Shown in pieces: positions 16,517-25,025 of a stretch of DNA of 64,000 nucleotides. The translations under genes and the position numbers were made by a program. Below the pieces are notes generated by a model, which was given only the letters and a program-made list of their open reading frames with translations, had not been told where the DNA came from and searched no databases. Position 1 is the stretch's first letter. Every line of letters starts with the position of its first letter. This stretch comes from JALZKA01 sp033856515 (GTDB lineage: Bacteria > Actinomycetota > Thermoleophilia > Solirubrobacterales > 70-9), in NCBI GenBank assembly GCA_033856515.1, contig JAWVEY010000003.1, forward strand, positions 224,086 through 288,085, written 5' to 3'.

Positions 16517-18376
16517 GTGTCCGACGGCCAGCTGATCCTCGTCGCCGGGCTCCTGATGGCGGCAGGCCTGGCCGCAGCAAAGGTGGCCGACCGGGTCAGG
16601 GTCCCCGGCCTCCTGCTGTTCCTCGGCTTGGGGATGCTTGTCGGCTCCGAGGGGATCGGCGGCGTCGAGTTCAACGACGCCGAGCTCACGCGCACCCTGG
16701 GGACGATCGGCCTCGTCTTGATCCTGTTCGAGGGCGGGCTCACCGCGGGCTGGCCGGAGATCCGGCCGGTCCTGGGCTCCGCCGTCTCGCTCGCCTCGAT
16801 CGGGACCGTCGCAACGGCGGTGATCGCCGGCGTGTTCGCGACGTGGGTCTTCGACGTGGACCTTCTCGGCGGGCTCATCATCGGCTCGGCCGTCGCCGCA
16901 TCCGACTCGGCCGCGATCTTCGCCGTCCTTCGCGGATCGAGCCTTCGCAGAAAGCTGGCGCGCACGCTCGAGGGCGAGTCGGGCATGAACGACCCGATCG
17001 CGGTCCTCTTGGTCGTGGGTTTCATCGACTGGATTCAGATGCCGGACTACGGCGCCGTCGATATGGCGCTCCAGCTCGTGATCAAGCTGTCGATCGGGCT
17101 GGCGGCCGGGATCCTGATCGGGATCGGCGCTCGGGCGGCATTCCGCCGCCTTGACCTGCCCTCGCCTGGCCTCTACCCCGTGGCCTCGCTGGCAACGGCG
17201 GCGCTGGCGTTCGGCGTCGCCGAGGTCGCTCACGGCTCGGGCTTCCTGTCCGTCTACATCGCAGCGCTGGCCCTGGGCACCGGGCCGATCCCTGCTCGCG
17301 GCTCCACGATCGCCTTCCACCAGGGGATGAGCTGGACGGCGCAGATCTCGCTGTTCTTCATCCTCGGGCTGCTCGTCTACCCCAGCGGCCTGGGCGACAT
17401 CGCTGCCGAGGGACTCGCACTCTCGGCCGTGCTGATCTTCGTCGCTCGCCCGCTGGCGGCTGTGATCGCAACCGCGTTCTCGCCCTTCGACATGAAGGAG
17501 CGATTGATGCTCGGCTGGGCCGGTCTTCGCGGCGCCGTCCCGATCTGGCTTGCGACCTTCCCCGTAATCGCCGAGGTGGGATCGGCGGAGTTGATCTTCA
17601 ACGCGATCTTTTTCGTCGTCGTCACCTCGACGCTCATACAGGGCGCGACGTTCAACCCGCTGGCGGTGAGGCTCGGTCTGACCACGAACGAGCCCGCCGT
17701 GCCGCCAACGGTGGTCGAGACGGGGACGGTGCGCCGGCTCGGCGGCGACGCGTTCACGTATGTGGTCAAACCCGGCGACGCGGCCGTCGGAGCTCTGGTG
17801 CGAGAGCTCGGCCTGCCGCGCGAGGCTCTTGTGAACCTAATCGTCCGCAAGGGAGCAGCGGTGCCTCCGCGAGGCTCAACCGAGATCCAGGAAGGCGACG
17901 AGCTCCATGTCATCGCCCGGCGCGAGGCGATCCCGGCGGTGATTGCGCTAACCGAGCGCTGGGCGACCGGACCCCTTGGCGAGCCGGTTCCCCCGCCGCT
18001 GCCCCTCCGGGCCGCGCCGCAGGTGTTCACCGTCCGCCGCCGTACCGCCGAGGACGGCGACCCCGCCCGCCCGGAGGCGATCGAGGGCGCCGCCGTCGCC
18101 GCGCGACTGCGGGTTCGCCGCGACGAGACCGGCTCGCTGGTCGCGCTTGCCGACGGCCGCTACGCCGTGATGGACGCAGGCCTGGTCGCGGTCGGCGGCC
18201 GAAGCCGCATGGCCGAATGGGTGGCGCGGCGCGTGAGGCGCCCCGGGCTGAGTCCGACCGAGCGCGCGTGGTGGGAAGAAATCGCGGGCGCGCTCAGCAC
18301 GCCGGTGCCACGTGCCGGCGGACCGGAGCTACAGGGGCCCGCGGAAGCGGGTCCGGGGGGCGACGCCGACAGCTGA
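16517..18376 (+). CDS. CPA1-type cation/proton antiporter with C-terminal regulatory domain
   Basis: 619 residues. Residues about 5-390 are the antiporter core with 12-13 membrane helices; the ion-site region reads SAVAASDSAAIFAVL, and ESGMNDPIAVLLVV follows, as in NhaP2/CvrA-type K+ or Na+/H+ antiporters. From about 410 on, VVKPGDAAVGALVRELGLPREALVNLIVRKG...GDELHVIARREAI is a TrkA-C (RCK_C) domain; the last about 100 residues are soluble and Pro/Arg rich. Starts GTG immediately after the flippase stop. Confidence 0.9.
   Translation: MSDGQLILVAGLLMAAGLAAAKVADRVRVPGLLLFLGLGMLVGSEGIGGVEFNDAELTRTLGTIGLVLILFEGGLTAGWPEIRPVLGSAVSLASIGTVATAVIAGVFATWVFDVDLLGGLIIGSAVAASDSAAIFAVLRGSSLRRKLARTLEGESGMNDPIAVLLVVGFIDWIQMPDYGAVDMALQLVIKLSIGLAAGILIGIGARAAFRRLDLPSPGLYPVASLATAALAFGVAEVAHGSGFLSVYIAALALGTGPIPARGSTIAFHQGMSWTAQISLFFILGLLVYPSGLGDIAAEGLALSAVLIFVARPLAAVIATAFSPFDMKERLMLGWAGLRGAVPIWLATFPVIAEVGSAELIFNAIFFVVVTSTLIQGATFNPLAVRLGLTTNEPAVPPTVVETGTVRRLGGDAFTYVVKPGDAAVGALVRELGLPREALVNLIVRKGAAVPPRGSTEIQEGDELHVIARREAIPAVIALTERWATGPLGEPVPPPLPLRAAPQVFTVRRRTAEDGDPARPEAIEGAAVAARLRVRRDETGSLVALADGRYAVMDAGLVAVGGRSRMAEWVARRVRRPGLSPTERAWWEEIAGALSTPVPRAGGPELQGPAEAGPGGDADS
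18335..18354 (+). terminator. Hairpin at the 3' end of the antiporter gene
   Basis: GGGCCCGC pairs with GCGGGTCC (8 bp, one G-U) around a GGAA tetraloop, followed by six G. It is inside the last codons of the antiporter gene and upstream of the convergent rpe stop; no U-tract. Confidence 0.35.
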
Positions 18377-18413
18377 GGACAGGGGTCGGCGCTGGCTTGC
18401 CCGGGAGGACTGT

Positions 18414-19103
18414 CTACTCCGCGCCCGCGGCCTCGGCGATCCGCTGATACGCCGCGGCCGGGTCCGCATCGCCGAACACGGCAGATCCAGCCACGAGCAG
18501 GCTCGCGCCCGCTTCGGCGACCTTTGGTGCGGTGTTCACGTCCACCCCGCCGTCGACCTCAACCGCGCACTCGTTTGGCACGAGCTCGCGCAATCGCGCG
18601 AGCTTTTCCAAGGACGACTCGATGAAGCCCTGGCCTCCCCAGCCCGGGTTGACGCTCATCGCCAGCATCAGGTCGCACTCCGCGGCGAGGCCGGCAACCG
18701 CTTCGGCAGGCGTCCCCGGATTGATCGCGAGCCCGGCGAGGCAACCCGCGTCACGGATCGCAGCCAGCGTGCGGTGGGCGTGCGGGTCGGCCTCGAGATG
18801 GATCGTTATGCAGTCGGCGCCCGCCGCGGCGAAGAAGTCGACCTGCTGAGCGGGGTGCTCGATCATGAGGTGCACGTCCAGGACGCCTCCCGCGGAATGC
18901 ACGTCTTCGGCGATCGACGATGCGATGAGAGGGCCGATCGTTATCGGAGGGACGAAGTGGCCGTCCATGACGTCTACGTGGATGACGCGCGCTCCAACAT
19001 CCATCACCTCGGCGACCTGTGCGCCAAGCTTCGAGAAGTCGGCGGAAAGGATCGACGGTGCGATCCGGCGCGTGCCGAAGAGCTCTCGGGCGGTGGGAGT
19101 CAT
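18414..19103 (-). CDS. rpe: Ribulose-phosphate 3-epimerase
   Basis: Interconverts ribulose-5-phosphate and xylulose-5-phosphate in the pentose phosphate pathway. Conserved blocks: APSILSADFSKLGAQV, HVDVMDGHFVPPITIGP (catalytic Asp and metal ligands), DVHLMIEHP, MSVNPGWGGQGFI and VEVDGGVD. 229 residues. The ATG overlaps the stop of the zinc-ribbon gene (ATGA), so it belongs to the def-fmt-rsmB run. Confidence 0.96.
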   Translation of the reverse strand: MTPTARELFGTRRIAPSILSADFSKLGAQVAEVMDVGARVIHVDVMDGHFVPPITIGPLIASSIAEDVHSAGGVLDVHLMIEHPAQQVDFFAAAGADCITIHLEADPHAHRTLAAIRDAGCLAGLAINPGTPAEAVAGLAAECDLMLAMSVNPGWGGQGFIESSLEKLARLRELVPNECAVEVDGGVDVNTAPKVAEAGASLLVAGSAVFGDADPAAAYQRIAEAAGAE

Positions 19104-19333
19104 ACGGGCCGGAGCATCGAGTGGCGGCAATGCTGGCAGACCATGTCCTCGGAACGGCTGAGCCGGACAATCGTCTGGTGCTCGCCGCAGTTCTCGCATG
19201 CCGACGTGAGCTCGTAACGCTGGAGGCAGGACACGCATCTAAAGCGCCCCGGGAGGTTGGTCGGGCGAAGCCAAGGCTCGCCGCAACCGGGGCACGTGGG
19301 GCGCTCGGAAAGCTTGGGGGCGTCCTCAGTCAC
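19100..19333 (-). CDS. Small double zinc-ribbon protein
   Basis: 77 residues with four Cys pairs: CPGC, CVSC, CENC, CQHC, giving two four-Cys zinc sites. Function unknown; such ribbons often bind nucleic acid. Start GTG at 19333 overlaps the end of rsmB and is in tight array with rpe (ATGA). The coding frame is supported by the regular Cys spacing and by the overlaps. Confidence 0.75.
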   Translation of the reverse strand: MTEDAPKLSERPTCPGCGEPWLRPTNLPGRFRCVSCLQRYELTSACENCGEHQTIVRLSRSEDMVCQHCRHSMLRPV

Positions 19334-20657
19334 TCGCGTCGGCCTTCCGCAGCTCGGCGATGAAGAAGCCGTCGGTCCGGTCTCGATCGGGTCGAATGAC
19401 CACGCGACGCATCTCGGCGAGTCCCGGGTCTCCAGCAAGCGCCGCGTCCACGACGGCCTCGTTCTCGCGACGCGAGATCGTGCAGGTCGAATAGACGAGA
19501 GAGCCGCCCGGCCTCAGCGCCGCGATCCCGTTCGTGAGGATCGGAGCCTGCACGCCCGCTAGGCGATCGATCGTCTCGGGATCCTTCCGCCATCGCGCGT
19601 CGGGGCGCGAGGCGAGGGTTCCCAGGTCTGAGCAGGGCGGATCCACCAGAACGCGATCGTAACCCTGCCCGCCAACACCTCCGTCCTCGGCATCCGCACA
19701 GAGCACGCTGACGTTCACGGCGCCCGCTCGCGCGCACAGCTCCTCGACCTGCCGGGCGCGCCCCGGGTCCTTCTCGACGGCGACGACCTCGCCTTCTGAC
19801 CCCACGCGTGCCGCGACCGCGACCGTCTTCACGCCAGGGCCCGCGCATAGGTCGAGCACCCTTTCCCCCGGCCCCGGTCCAAGCACCTCGACGACCATCT
19901 GGGCACCCCGGCTCTGCGCGAACATGCGCCCGTCCTCGAGCGCCCGCAGCGCCGCCCCGCCCAGCGGCCCGCCCCAAACGAGCGTGGTGCCAGGCACCGT
20001 GCCTGGCACCGAGAGGGGCTCGCCTGCGGCCTCGAGCTCCGCGCGCAGGTCCGCCGGGTCGGCCTTCAGCGTGTTGACGCGCATCGCTGTCTCGGGCGGG
20101 TCGTTGAGGCTTCGAAGGAGAGATCTCGCATCCTCGGGACCGAGCTCTGCCCACCACATCTCGGCAAGCCATTCCGGGACCGAGTGGGCGACTGCTGCGT
20201 CGCCGGCGGTCTCGTCCGATAGCGAGGCGAGAAGCGCGTCGCGCTCGCGCGCAGCTCTGCGCAGAACGGCGTTCACGAGGCCAGCGGCACCCGCCGCCCT
20301 CTTCGCGCCGCCGCGCTTCATCCCGCCCTTGGCAAGCTCGACCGCGCCGTCGACCGCTGCGTGATCGGCGCCTTCGGAGAAGAGGACCTCGAAGAGCCCA
20401 AGCCTGATCGCAGCCACGACAGGAGCGTCCAGGGTCTCGAGGGATCTCCCCGCGAGTTCGGCTCCCAATCGGTCCGTCGTGCCCCGCCGCTTCACCGCTC
20501 CAAAGGCGAGGCTCTGCGCCTGTGACCGCTCGCGTCCCTCGAGCGAGTGCCGCTCCGCGGCGGCCGGGAAAGCGCGGTCGGCCCACGCATCGTGTTCGAA
20601 CACCCTTCTCAGGACCTCGAACGCAGCGCGGCGCGCCGGCGTCGCCGCGTTGCTCAA
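19326..20657 (-). CDS. rsmB: 16S rRNA (cytosine-967-C5)-methyltransferase RsmB
   Basis: N-terminal NusB-like RNA-binding domain (residues about 5-140) followed by a Rossmann methyltransferase: SAM motif VLDLCAGPGVKTVAVAARV, catalytic motifs VDPPCSDLG and VYSTCTISRREN with the nucleophilic Cys. 443 residues, normal. A perfect 11-bp palindrome at 19986-20010 sits inside the gene and encodes VPGTVPGT, apparently a repeat absorbed into a surface loop. Overlaps fmt by four bases (ATGA). Confidence 0.96.
   Translation of the reverse strand: MSNAATPARRAAFEVLRRVFEHDAWADRAFPAAAERHSLEGRERSQAQSLAFGAVKRRGTTDRLGAELAGRSLETLDAPVVAAIRLGLFEVLFSEGADHAAVDGAVELAKGGMKRGGAKRAAGAAGLVNAVLRRAARERDALLASLSDETAGDAAVAHSVPEWLAEMWWAELGPEDARSLLRSLNDPPETAMRVNTLKADPADLRAELEAAGEPLSVPGTVPGTTLVWGGPLGGAALRALEDGRMFAQSRGAQMVVEVLGPGPGERVLDLCAGPGVKTVAVAARVGSEGEVVAVEKDPGRARQVEELCARAGAVNVSVLCADAEDGGVGGQGYDRVLVDPPCSDLGTLASRPDARWRKDPETIDRLAGVQAPILTNGIAALRPGGSLVYSTCTISRRENEAVVDAALAGDPGLAEMRRVVIRPDRDRTDGFFIAELRKADASD
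19986..20010. repeat. Palindrome inside rsmB
   Basis: GGTGCCAGGCA and its exact complement separated by CCG. In frame it adds the duplicated tetrapeptide VPGT-VPGT. It resembles intergenic REP palindromes but is within coding sequence. Confidence 0.75.
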
Positions 20658-21565
20658 GGGGCGAGCCGCGGCGACGGGTTGCCGCGCAGATAGTCCGCCG
20701 CCGCCATCTCCCGTTTGCCTGCCGGCTTGACGACGGCGATGCGAAGAGCTCCGTCCGCCGTTCCAAGCACAAGCGCGTCCTCTCCGGCCTCAAGCTCGCC
20801 TTGGGCCGGCCCGTGGGCATCGGCCATCGCCTTCACCACGCCAAGCCGCTCGCCACCCTCAAGCCTGAGGTAGGTCCCCACGTGAGGGTTGAGAGCCCGC
20901 ACGGTCAGTTCGAGCTGGAGCGCGGGCCGGCCGGGATCGAGCATGCGCTCCGCGCCGTCGATCTTCTCGGCGTAGGTGACACCCTCTTCGGGCTGGTCGG
21001 CGAACTCGAGCGCACCCTTGCCGTAAAGCTCGAGCGCCCGCACTGCCAGATCTCCGCCGATTGCCGCGAGCCGCTCGGACAGCGACCCGTAGTCCTCACC
21101 CTCGGCGATCCCGGCCTTCTCCAAAAGAGCCACCGGGCCGGAGTCGAGGCCTTCGGTCAGCCGCATGATCGCGACGCCCGTCTCATGGTCTCCGGCCATG
21201 ATCGCCCGCTCGATCGGCGCAGCCCCGCGCCACCGCGGCAGGAGCGAAGGATGGACGTTCAGCATCTCTGTCTGGTCCAGGAGCGGCGGCTTGATCAGCT
21301 GGCCGAAGGCGCAGACCATCCCCACGTCGATCCCGGCGTTGGCGATCGCTTCGAGCGACTCCGGCTCGTTCACGCTTTGGGTCTGATGAAGCTCGAGGCC
21401 CAGCTCAGCCGAGGCGGAGGCCACGGGTGGCGGCGCCAGCTTGCGGCCCCTTCCCTGCTTGCGGTCCGGAGGCGTGACCACCAGGGCTGGGCGGTAGGGA
21501 CTGTCGGCAAGGCGCCGCAGCACCGTCGCAGCGAAGTCCGATGTGCCCAGGTAGGCGAGGCGCAA
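20654..21565 (-). CDS. fmt: Methionyl-tRNA formyltransferase
   Basis: Formylates initiator Met-tRNA. Catalytic Asn-His-Asp set is visible: LNVHPSLLPRWRGAAPIERA and LTEGLDSGPV. The start is a TTG giving LRLAYLGTSDFA, the expected N-terminus; it lies seven bases after the def stop. 303 residues. C-terminal domain (residues about 200-300) is complete. Downstream ATGA overlap with rsmB. Confidence 0.95.
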   Translation of the reverse strand: MRLAYLGTSDFAATVLRRLADSPYRPALVVTPPDRKQGRGRKLAPPPVASASAELGLELHQTQSVNEPESLEAIANAGIDVGMVCAFGQLIKPPLLDQTEMLNVHPSLLPRWRGAAPIERAIMAGDHETGVAIMRLTEGLDSGPVALLEKAGIAEGEDYGSLSERLAAIGGDLAVRALELYGKGALEFADQPEEGVTYAEKIDGAERMLDPGRPALQLELTVRALNPHVGTYLRLEGGERLGVVKAMADAHGPAQGELEAGEDALVLGTADGALRIAVVKPAGKREMAAADYLRGNPSPRLAP

Positions 21566-21572
21566 GCGGGGT

Positions 21573-22241
21573 CTACCCGGCCTCGTGGGCGGGCTCGGGC
21601 TCTGCGTCTTCGCCCTGCTCCTCGTCCGGGTCGAACGGCGTGAAGCTCGTGCCCTCGCGCAGCGCTCGCATGGCGCCCTTCCGTTGTTCGCGCTCAGTCC
21701 GGTCGAGGATGAGCACGCCGTCGAGGTGATCGATCTCGTGCTGGAGAACGCGGGCCTCGAGGCCCGACGCTTCAATCAGGATCGGCTCGCCCGCGATGTT
21801 CGCTCCCGAGACCCTCACGTGAAGGGGCCGTTCGACGTCGACCACGACGCGCGGCAGGGACAGGCATCCCTCGGCGGCCGTGGCGAGATCGCCAGAGCGC
21901 CACTCGATCACCGGGTTTGCGAGCGCCGTGGGCGTCGCGTCCGGGCCCGCTTGGAACACGAGCAGGCGCCGGAGCGCCCCAAGCTGCGTTGCAGCCAGGC
22001 CCACCCCCATCGCGTCGCGCATGATCGCGACCATGTGGTCTGCCTCCTCGCGAAGCGCAGGGCCGAACTCGCGGACCTCGGATGCCTTCGAGCGCAGAAC
22101 CGGATCGCCATAGACGACCACCTCGGCCAGGGCCTCGTCGCGGCGGCGAAGCTCCTCCTCGGTCGGCTCGTCCGGCGCTGCATCGCCCTCAATGGGGCCT
22201 TCGACCGGCTCGTCCGGATCGATGTTCTCGTGCTCGCTCAC
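21573..22241 (-). CDS. def: Peptide deformylase
   Basis: Removes the formyl group from new proteins. Three motifs are intact: GVGLAATQLG, EGCLSLP and QHEIDHLDGVL (metal ligands Cys and two His). It is long (222 residues) because of an acidic N-terminal extension of about 35 residues and an acidic tail (DPDEEQGEDAEPEPAHEAG). GTG start with a TACACT box nine bases before it. First gene of def-fmt-rsmB-zinc ribbon-rpe. Confidence 0.96.
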   Translation of the reverse strand: MSEHENIDPDEPVEGPIEGDAAPDEPTEEELRRRDEALAEVVVYGDPVLRSKASEVREFGPALREEADHMVAIMRDAMGVGLAATQLGALRRLLVFQAGPDATPTALANPVIEWRSGDLATAAEGCLSLPRVVVDVERPLHVRVSGANIAGEPILIEASGLEARVLQHEIDHLDGVLILDRTEREQRKGAMRALREGTSFTPFDPDEEQGEDAEPEPAHEAG

Positions 22242-22250
22242 GTCGCCGCG

Positions 22251-22256
22251 AGTGTA
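22251..22256 (-). promoter_or_regulatory. -10 element of the def operon
   Basis: TACACT on the minus strand, nine bases before the def GTG. Confidence 0.45.
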
Positions 22257-22264
22257 AATGCTGC

Positions 22265-24415
22265 CTACTGCGGATCCACGTCGACGGAGAGCTGAACGTT
22301 GCGCATCACCTTCGAGGCGATTGCACCGTCCACCGCCTCGCGCACCGCATCCACGGTCTCACCGCGGTCAGCGGCCTTAACCAGCACCTGGCGCCTCTCG
22401 CGGTCACGCAGGCGGAATCGCGGCGCGGGGCCAAGGAGGGTCGCATCGCGAGGCAGCAGCGGACGCAGGCGGGCGGCGGTCTGGCGCGCTGCGTTCTCGG
22501 CCGCCTGCGCCTCCTTCGCGGCCATCTCGACTCGGACGAGCGTCGCGAAAGGCGGATATGAGAGCTCCCGGCGCCGTTCGATCTCGCCGGCCAGAAACCC
22601 GGCCGCATCGTGATCCGCAGCGCGCCGGATGGCCTCCGCCTCCGGCGCCAGGGTCTGAACCAGGACCCGGCCGGCGCCTCCCCGCCCGCTACGTCCGGCC
22701 AGTTGGGACACCAGGGCGAACGTCCGCTCCTCGGCGCGAAAGTCCGGGAAGCGAAGGCTTGAATCGGCGTCGACCACCACCGAGAGGACGACATCAGGGA
22801 AGTCGTGGCCCTTCGCGACCATCTGCGTGCCAATCAGAACGGCGGCCTCGGCGCGGTCGAACTCGGCCAGGATCGCCGCGTGGGCGCCCCTCCGTGAAGC
22901 GGCGTCCGAGTCGAGCCTGAGCACCCGCACGGGCGCGACCAGCTCAGCGACGATCTCGGCAACCCTTTCCGAGCCCGCGCCATGACGCGCGATCGAAACG
23001 GATGCGCACTCAGGGCAGGCCTCCGGCACGCCCTCGGTGTGGCCGCAGTGGTGACAGCGCATCGTGTCGCCGGCCCGGTGGAGTACGAGCGAGACGTCGC
23101 AGTTCGGGCAGTACCAAGCGTGCCCGCATACGCGGCAGTCGAGAAACGGCGACCAGCCGCGCCGGGGCACCATGACGATCGCCTTCCCGCCTTCCTGGGC
23201 AAGCCGGGACAGCGCCTCGCGGGTCCGGGCGTGGAGCGGCCCCTCGCGCCCGTCACGCTCGCGCATGTCGAGAACCTCGATCCCCGGCATCGGCGAGCCG
23301 TCGGCACGCTCAGCGAGCTCGACCCGCTCCAGCCGCTCCCAGCTCTCGGGCCGTGGAGTCGCGGTGCCCGCCACCAACATCGCCTGCTCTGAGTGGGCGC
23401 GGTGCGCGGCCACATCGCGCGCGTCGTATCTCGGGTCCGACTCCTGCTTGTAGGAAGAGTCGTGCTCCTCGTCGACGACGATGAGGCCCAGCCCCTCGAC
23501 GGGCGCAAACACGGCCGAGCGCGGGCCGACGCACACACGTGCCTCGCCGCGGCGGACGCGAAGCCACTCGTCGCGGCGCTCTCCCGCGCTCAACCCGGAG
23601 TGAAGGACGGCGACCCGGTCGCCGAACCGCGCCTCGAACCTCGACACCGTCTGCGGCGTGAGCCCGATCTCCGGAACCAGGACGATCACACCCCGCCCTC
23701 GCTCCAGCGCGGCCTCGGTGGCGGTCAGGTACACCTCGGTCTTGCCCGACCCCGTCACGCCGTGAAGGAGAAGCTCGCCACCTGGCCCGTCGAGGCCCGC
23801 CGTGATCCGGTCCAGAGCAGCCTGCTGCGGAGGTGTGAGGACCGGGCGCTCGCCGCGGGCTCCGACCGAAATGGACACGGGCCGGCGCGAGACCTCTTCC
23901 GCTGAGAGCTCGACGAGGCCGCGCGCCTCGAGTCGCTTCAGCGAGTCGCGATCGGCCCCGGCCGCAACAGGCCCGTCCGCGGCCGCCAGGCGCTCCAGTG
24001 CCCCGCGCTGCTTCGGCCCCAGCCGCTCAGACCCGCCTAGCGCTGCGCGCCCCTCGGGCGTAAGCGTTGCCCGGAGCTCCGTTCGCGCGCCGATTCCCTT
24101 GCCCCTTCCGGGAGGCAGCACAAGTTCCAAGCCGCGGGAGCGCGTTGAGCAGTACTCCCTCGCAACCCACAGTCCAAGGTCGACAAGGCCGGGCGGAAGC
24201 GGGCCGCCAAGTGCGGCAATCGGCTCGGCCAGCCGTTCCTCAGGAAGGTCCGATGTCTCGGCGAGGGCGACCACGACGCCGCGCAAGCGCTGGCGGCCGA
24301 ACGGCACGAGCAGCAGGCTTCCCACGCCTACATCCGCGAATCGCTCGCCCAGCTTGTAGTCGAACGGCCCCCGCAGGGCGCGCGCGGTCGTGAGGGGTTC
24401 GACCTTGGCGATCAC
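22265..24415 (-). CDS. priA: Primosomal protein N' (PriA helicase)
   Basis: Restarts replication at collapsed forks. Walker A LLHGVTGSGKTEVYL, Walker B VDEEHDSSYKQ, and the PriA zinc-binding module with eight Cys (CRVCGHAWYCPNC, later CHHCGHT and CPEC) are all present; the C-terminal QLAGRSGRGG is motif VI. 716 residues. All residues needed for helicase function appear kept, unlike the degenerate PriA of some Actinobacteria. GTG start with GGAGGG directly before it. Confidence 0.95.
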   Translation of the reverse strand: MIAKVEPLTTARALRGPFDYKLGERFADVGVGSLLLVPFGRQRLRGVVVALAETSDLPEERLAEPIAALGGPLPPGLVDLGLWVAREYCSTRSRGLELVLPPGRGKGIGARTELRATLTPEGRAALGGSERLGPKQRGALERLAAADGPVAAGADRDSLKRLEARGLVELSAEEVSRRPVSISVGARGERPVLTPPQQAALDRITAGLDGPGGELLLHGVTGSGKTEVYLTATEAALERGRGVIVLVPEIGLTPQTVSRFEARFGDRVAVLHSGLSAGERRDEWLRVRRGEARVCVGPRSAVFAPVEGLGLIVVDEEHDSSYKQESDPRYDARDVAAHRAHSEQAMLVAGTATPRPESWERLERVELAERADGSPMPGIEVLDMRERDGREGPLHARTREALSRLAQEGGKAIVMVPRRGWSPFLDCRVCGHAWYCPNCDVSLVLHRAGDTMRCHHCGHTEGVPEACPECASVSIARHGAGSERVAEIVAELVAPVRVLRLDSDAASRRGAHAAILAEFDRAEAAVLIGTQMVAKGHDFPDVVLSVVVDADSSLRFPDFRAEERTFALVSQLAGRSGRGGAGRVLVQTLAPEAEAIRRAADHDAAGFLAGEIERRRELSYPPFATLVRVEMAAKEAQAAENAARQTAARLRPLLPRDATLLGPAPRFRLRDRERRQVLVKAADRGETVDAVREAVDGAIASKVMRNVQLSVDVDPQ

Positions 24416-24445
24416 CCCTCCAAGCTATTCGGCTCTGCGTAGATG

Positions 24446-24451
24446 TAATCT
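24446..24451 (+). promoter_or_regulatory. -10 element of the PH-domain gene
   Basis: TAATCT, seven bases before the GTG start; leaderless arrangement in the 43-bp divergent gap with priA. Confidence 0.55.
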
Positions 24452-24458
24452 CCGGGCC

Positions 24459-25016
24459 GTGGCACCCAAGCTTGGACCCGGAGAACGCGTTCTCTTCGAG
24501 GGGCATCCCTCGTGGCGCTCGATCGTCGACTTCTATCTCAAGGGCCTCCTCGCGACCGCGGTCATCTGCTTCCTGGTCGCGATCGTCACGGAGGTCGCCG
24601 ACGAGCGGAACGACAGCCTTGTCGTCATCCTGGCGATCGTCGGTGTCGGCGTGACCGTCCTGGTCGGCTTCATCAAGCGGGTGGCGACCAGCTACACCAT
24701 CACCAACCGCCGCCTCCATATCAAGAAGGGGATCGTCTCGCGGACGATCCAGGAGACCCGCCTCGAGCGCGTCCAGAACGTGAACGTCACCCAGGGCGTG
24801 ATCCAGCGGCTCTTCCAGATCGGCGACGTCGACTTCGATACCGCCGCCGGCGACGACTACAACTTCATCTTCGCGGGCGTTGCGGAGCCGCAGGATGTCG
24901 TCGAGAAGGTCGACGAAGCGACCCGCTCACTCCACCAGCCAAGCGGACCCAGTGGCCTGGGCGACGAGCAGCACGGCTACCAGCCGCCACCGCCTGAACC
25001 TCCCCCCGCGCAATAG
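24459..25016 (+). CDS. Bacterial PH-domain (bPH2, YdbT-like) membrane protein
   Basis: 185 residues. N-terminal KLGPGERVLFEGHPSWRSI is followed by two membrane helices (GLLATAVICFLVAIVTEVA, LVVILAIVGVGVTVLVGFI) and a bPH2 domain (TSYTITNRRLHIKKGIVSRT, then ERVQNVNVTQGVIQRLF and IGDVDFDTA). The tail is Pro-rich (PPPPEPPP). Function unknown; family members sit in the inner membrane. GTG chosen because of the leaderless -10 and because homologous sequence starts there. Confidence 0.85.
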   Translation: MAPKLGPGERVLFEGHPSWRSIVDFYLKGLLATAVICFLVAIVTEVADERNDSLVVILAIVGVGVTVLVGFIKRVATSYTITNRRLHIKKGIVSRTIQETRLERVQNVNVTQGVIQRLFQIGDVDFDTAAGDDYNFIFAGVAEPQDVVEKVDEATRSLHQPSGPSGLGDEQHGYQPPPPEPPPAQ

Positions 25017-25025
25017 CGCTTCGGG

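Noticed and set aside
15473..17320. Long minus-strand open frames opposite the flippase and antiporter genes
   Set aside because: Arg/Glu/Gln-rich shadows of membrane protein genes; the plus-strand frames encode clear membrane helices.
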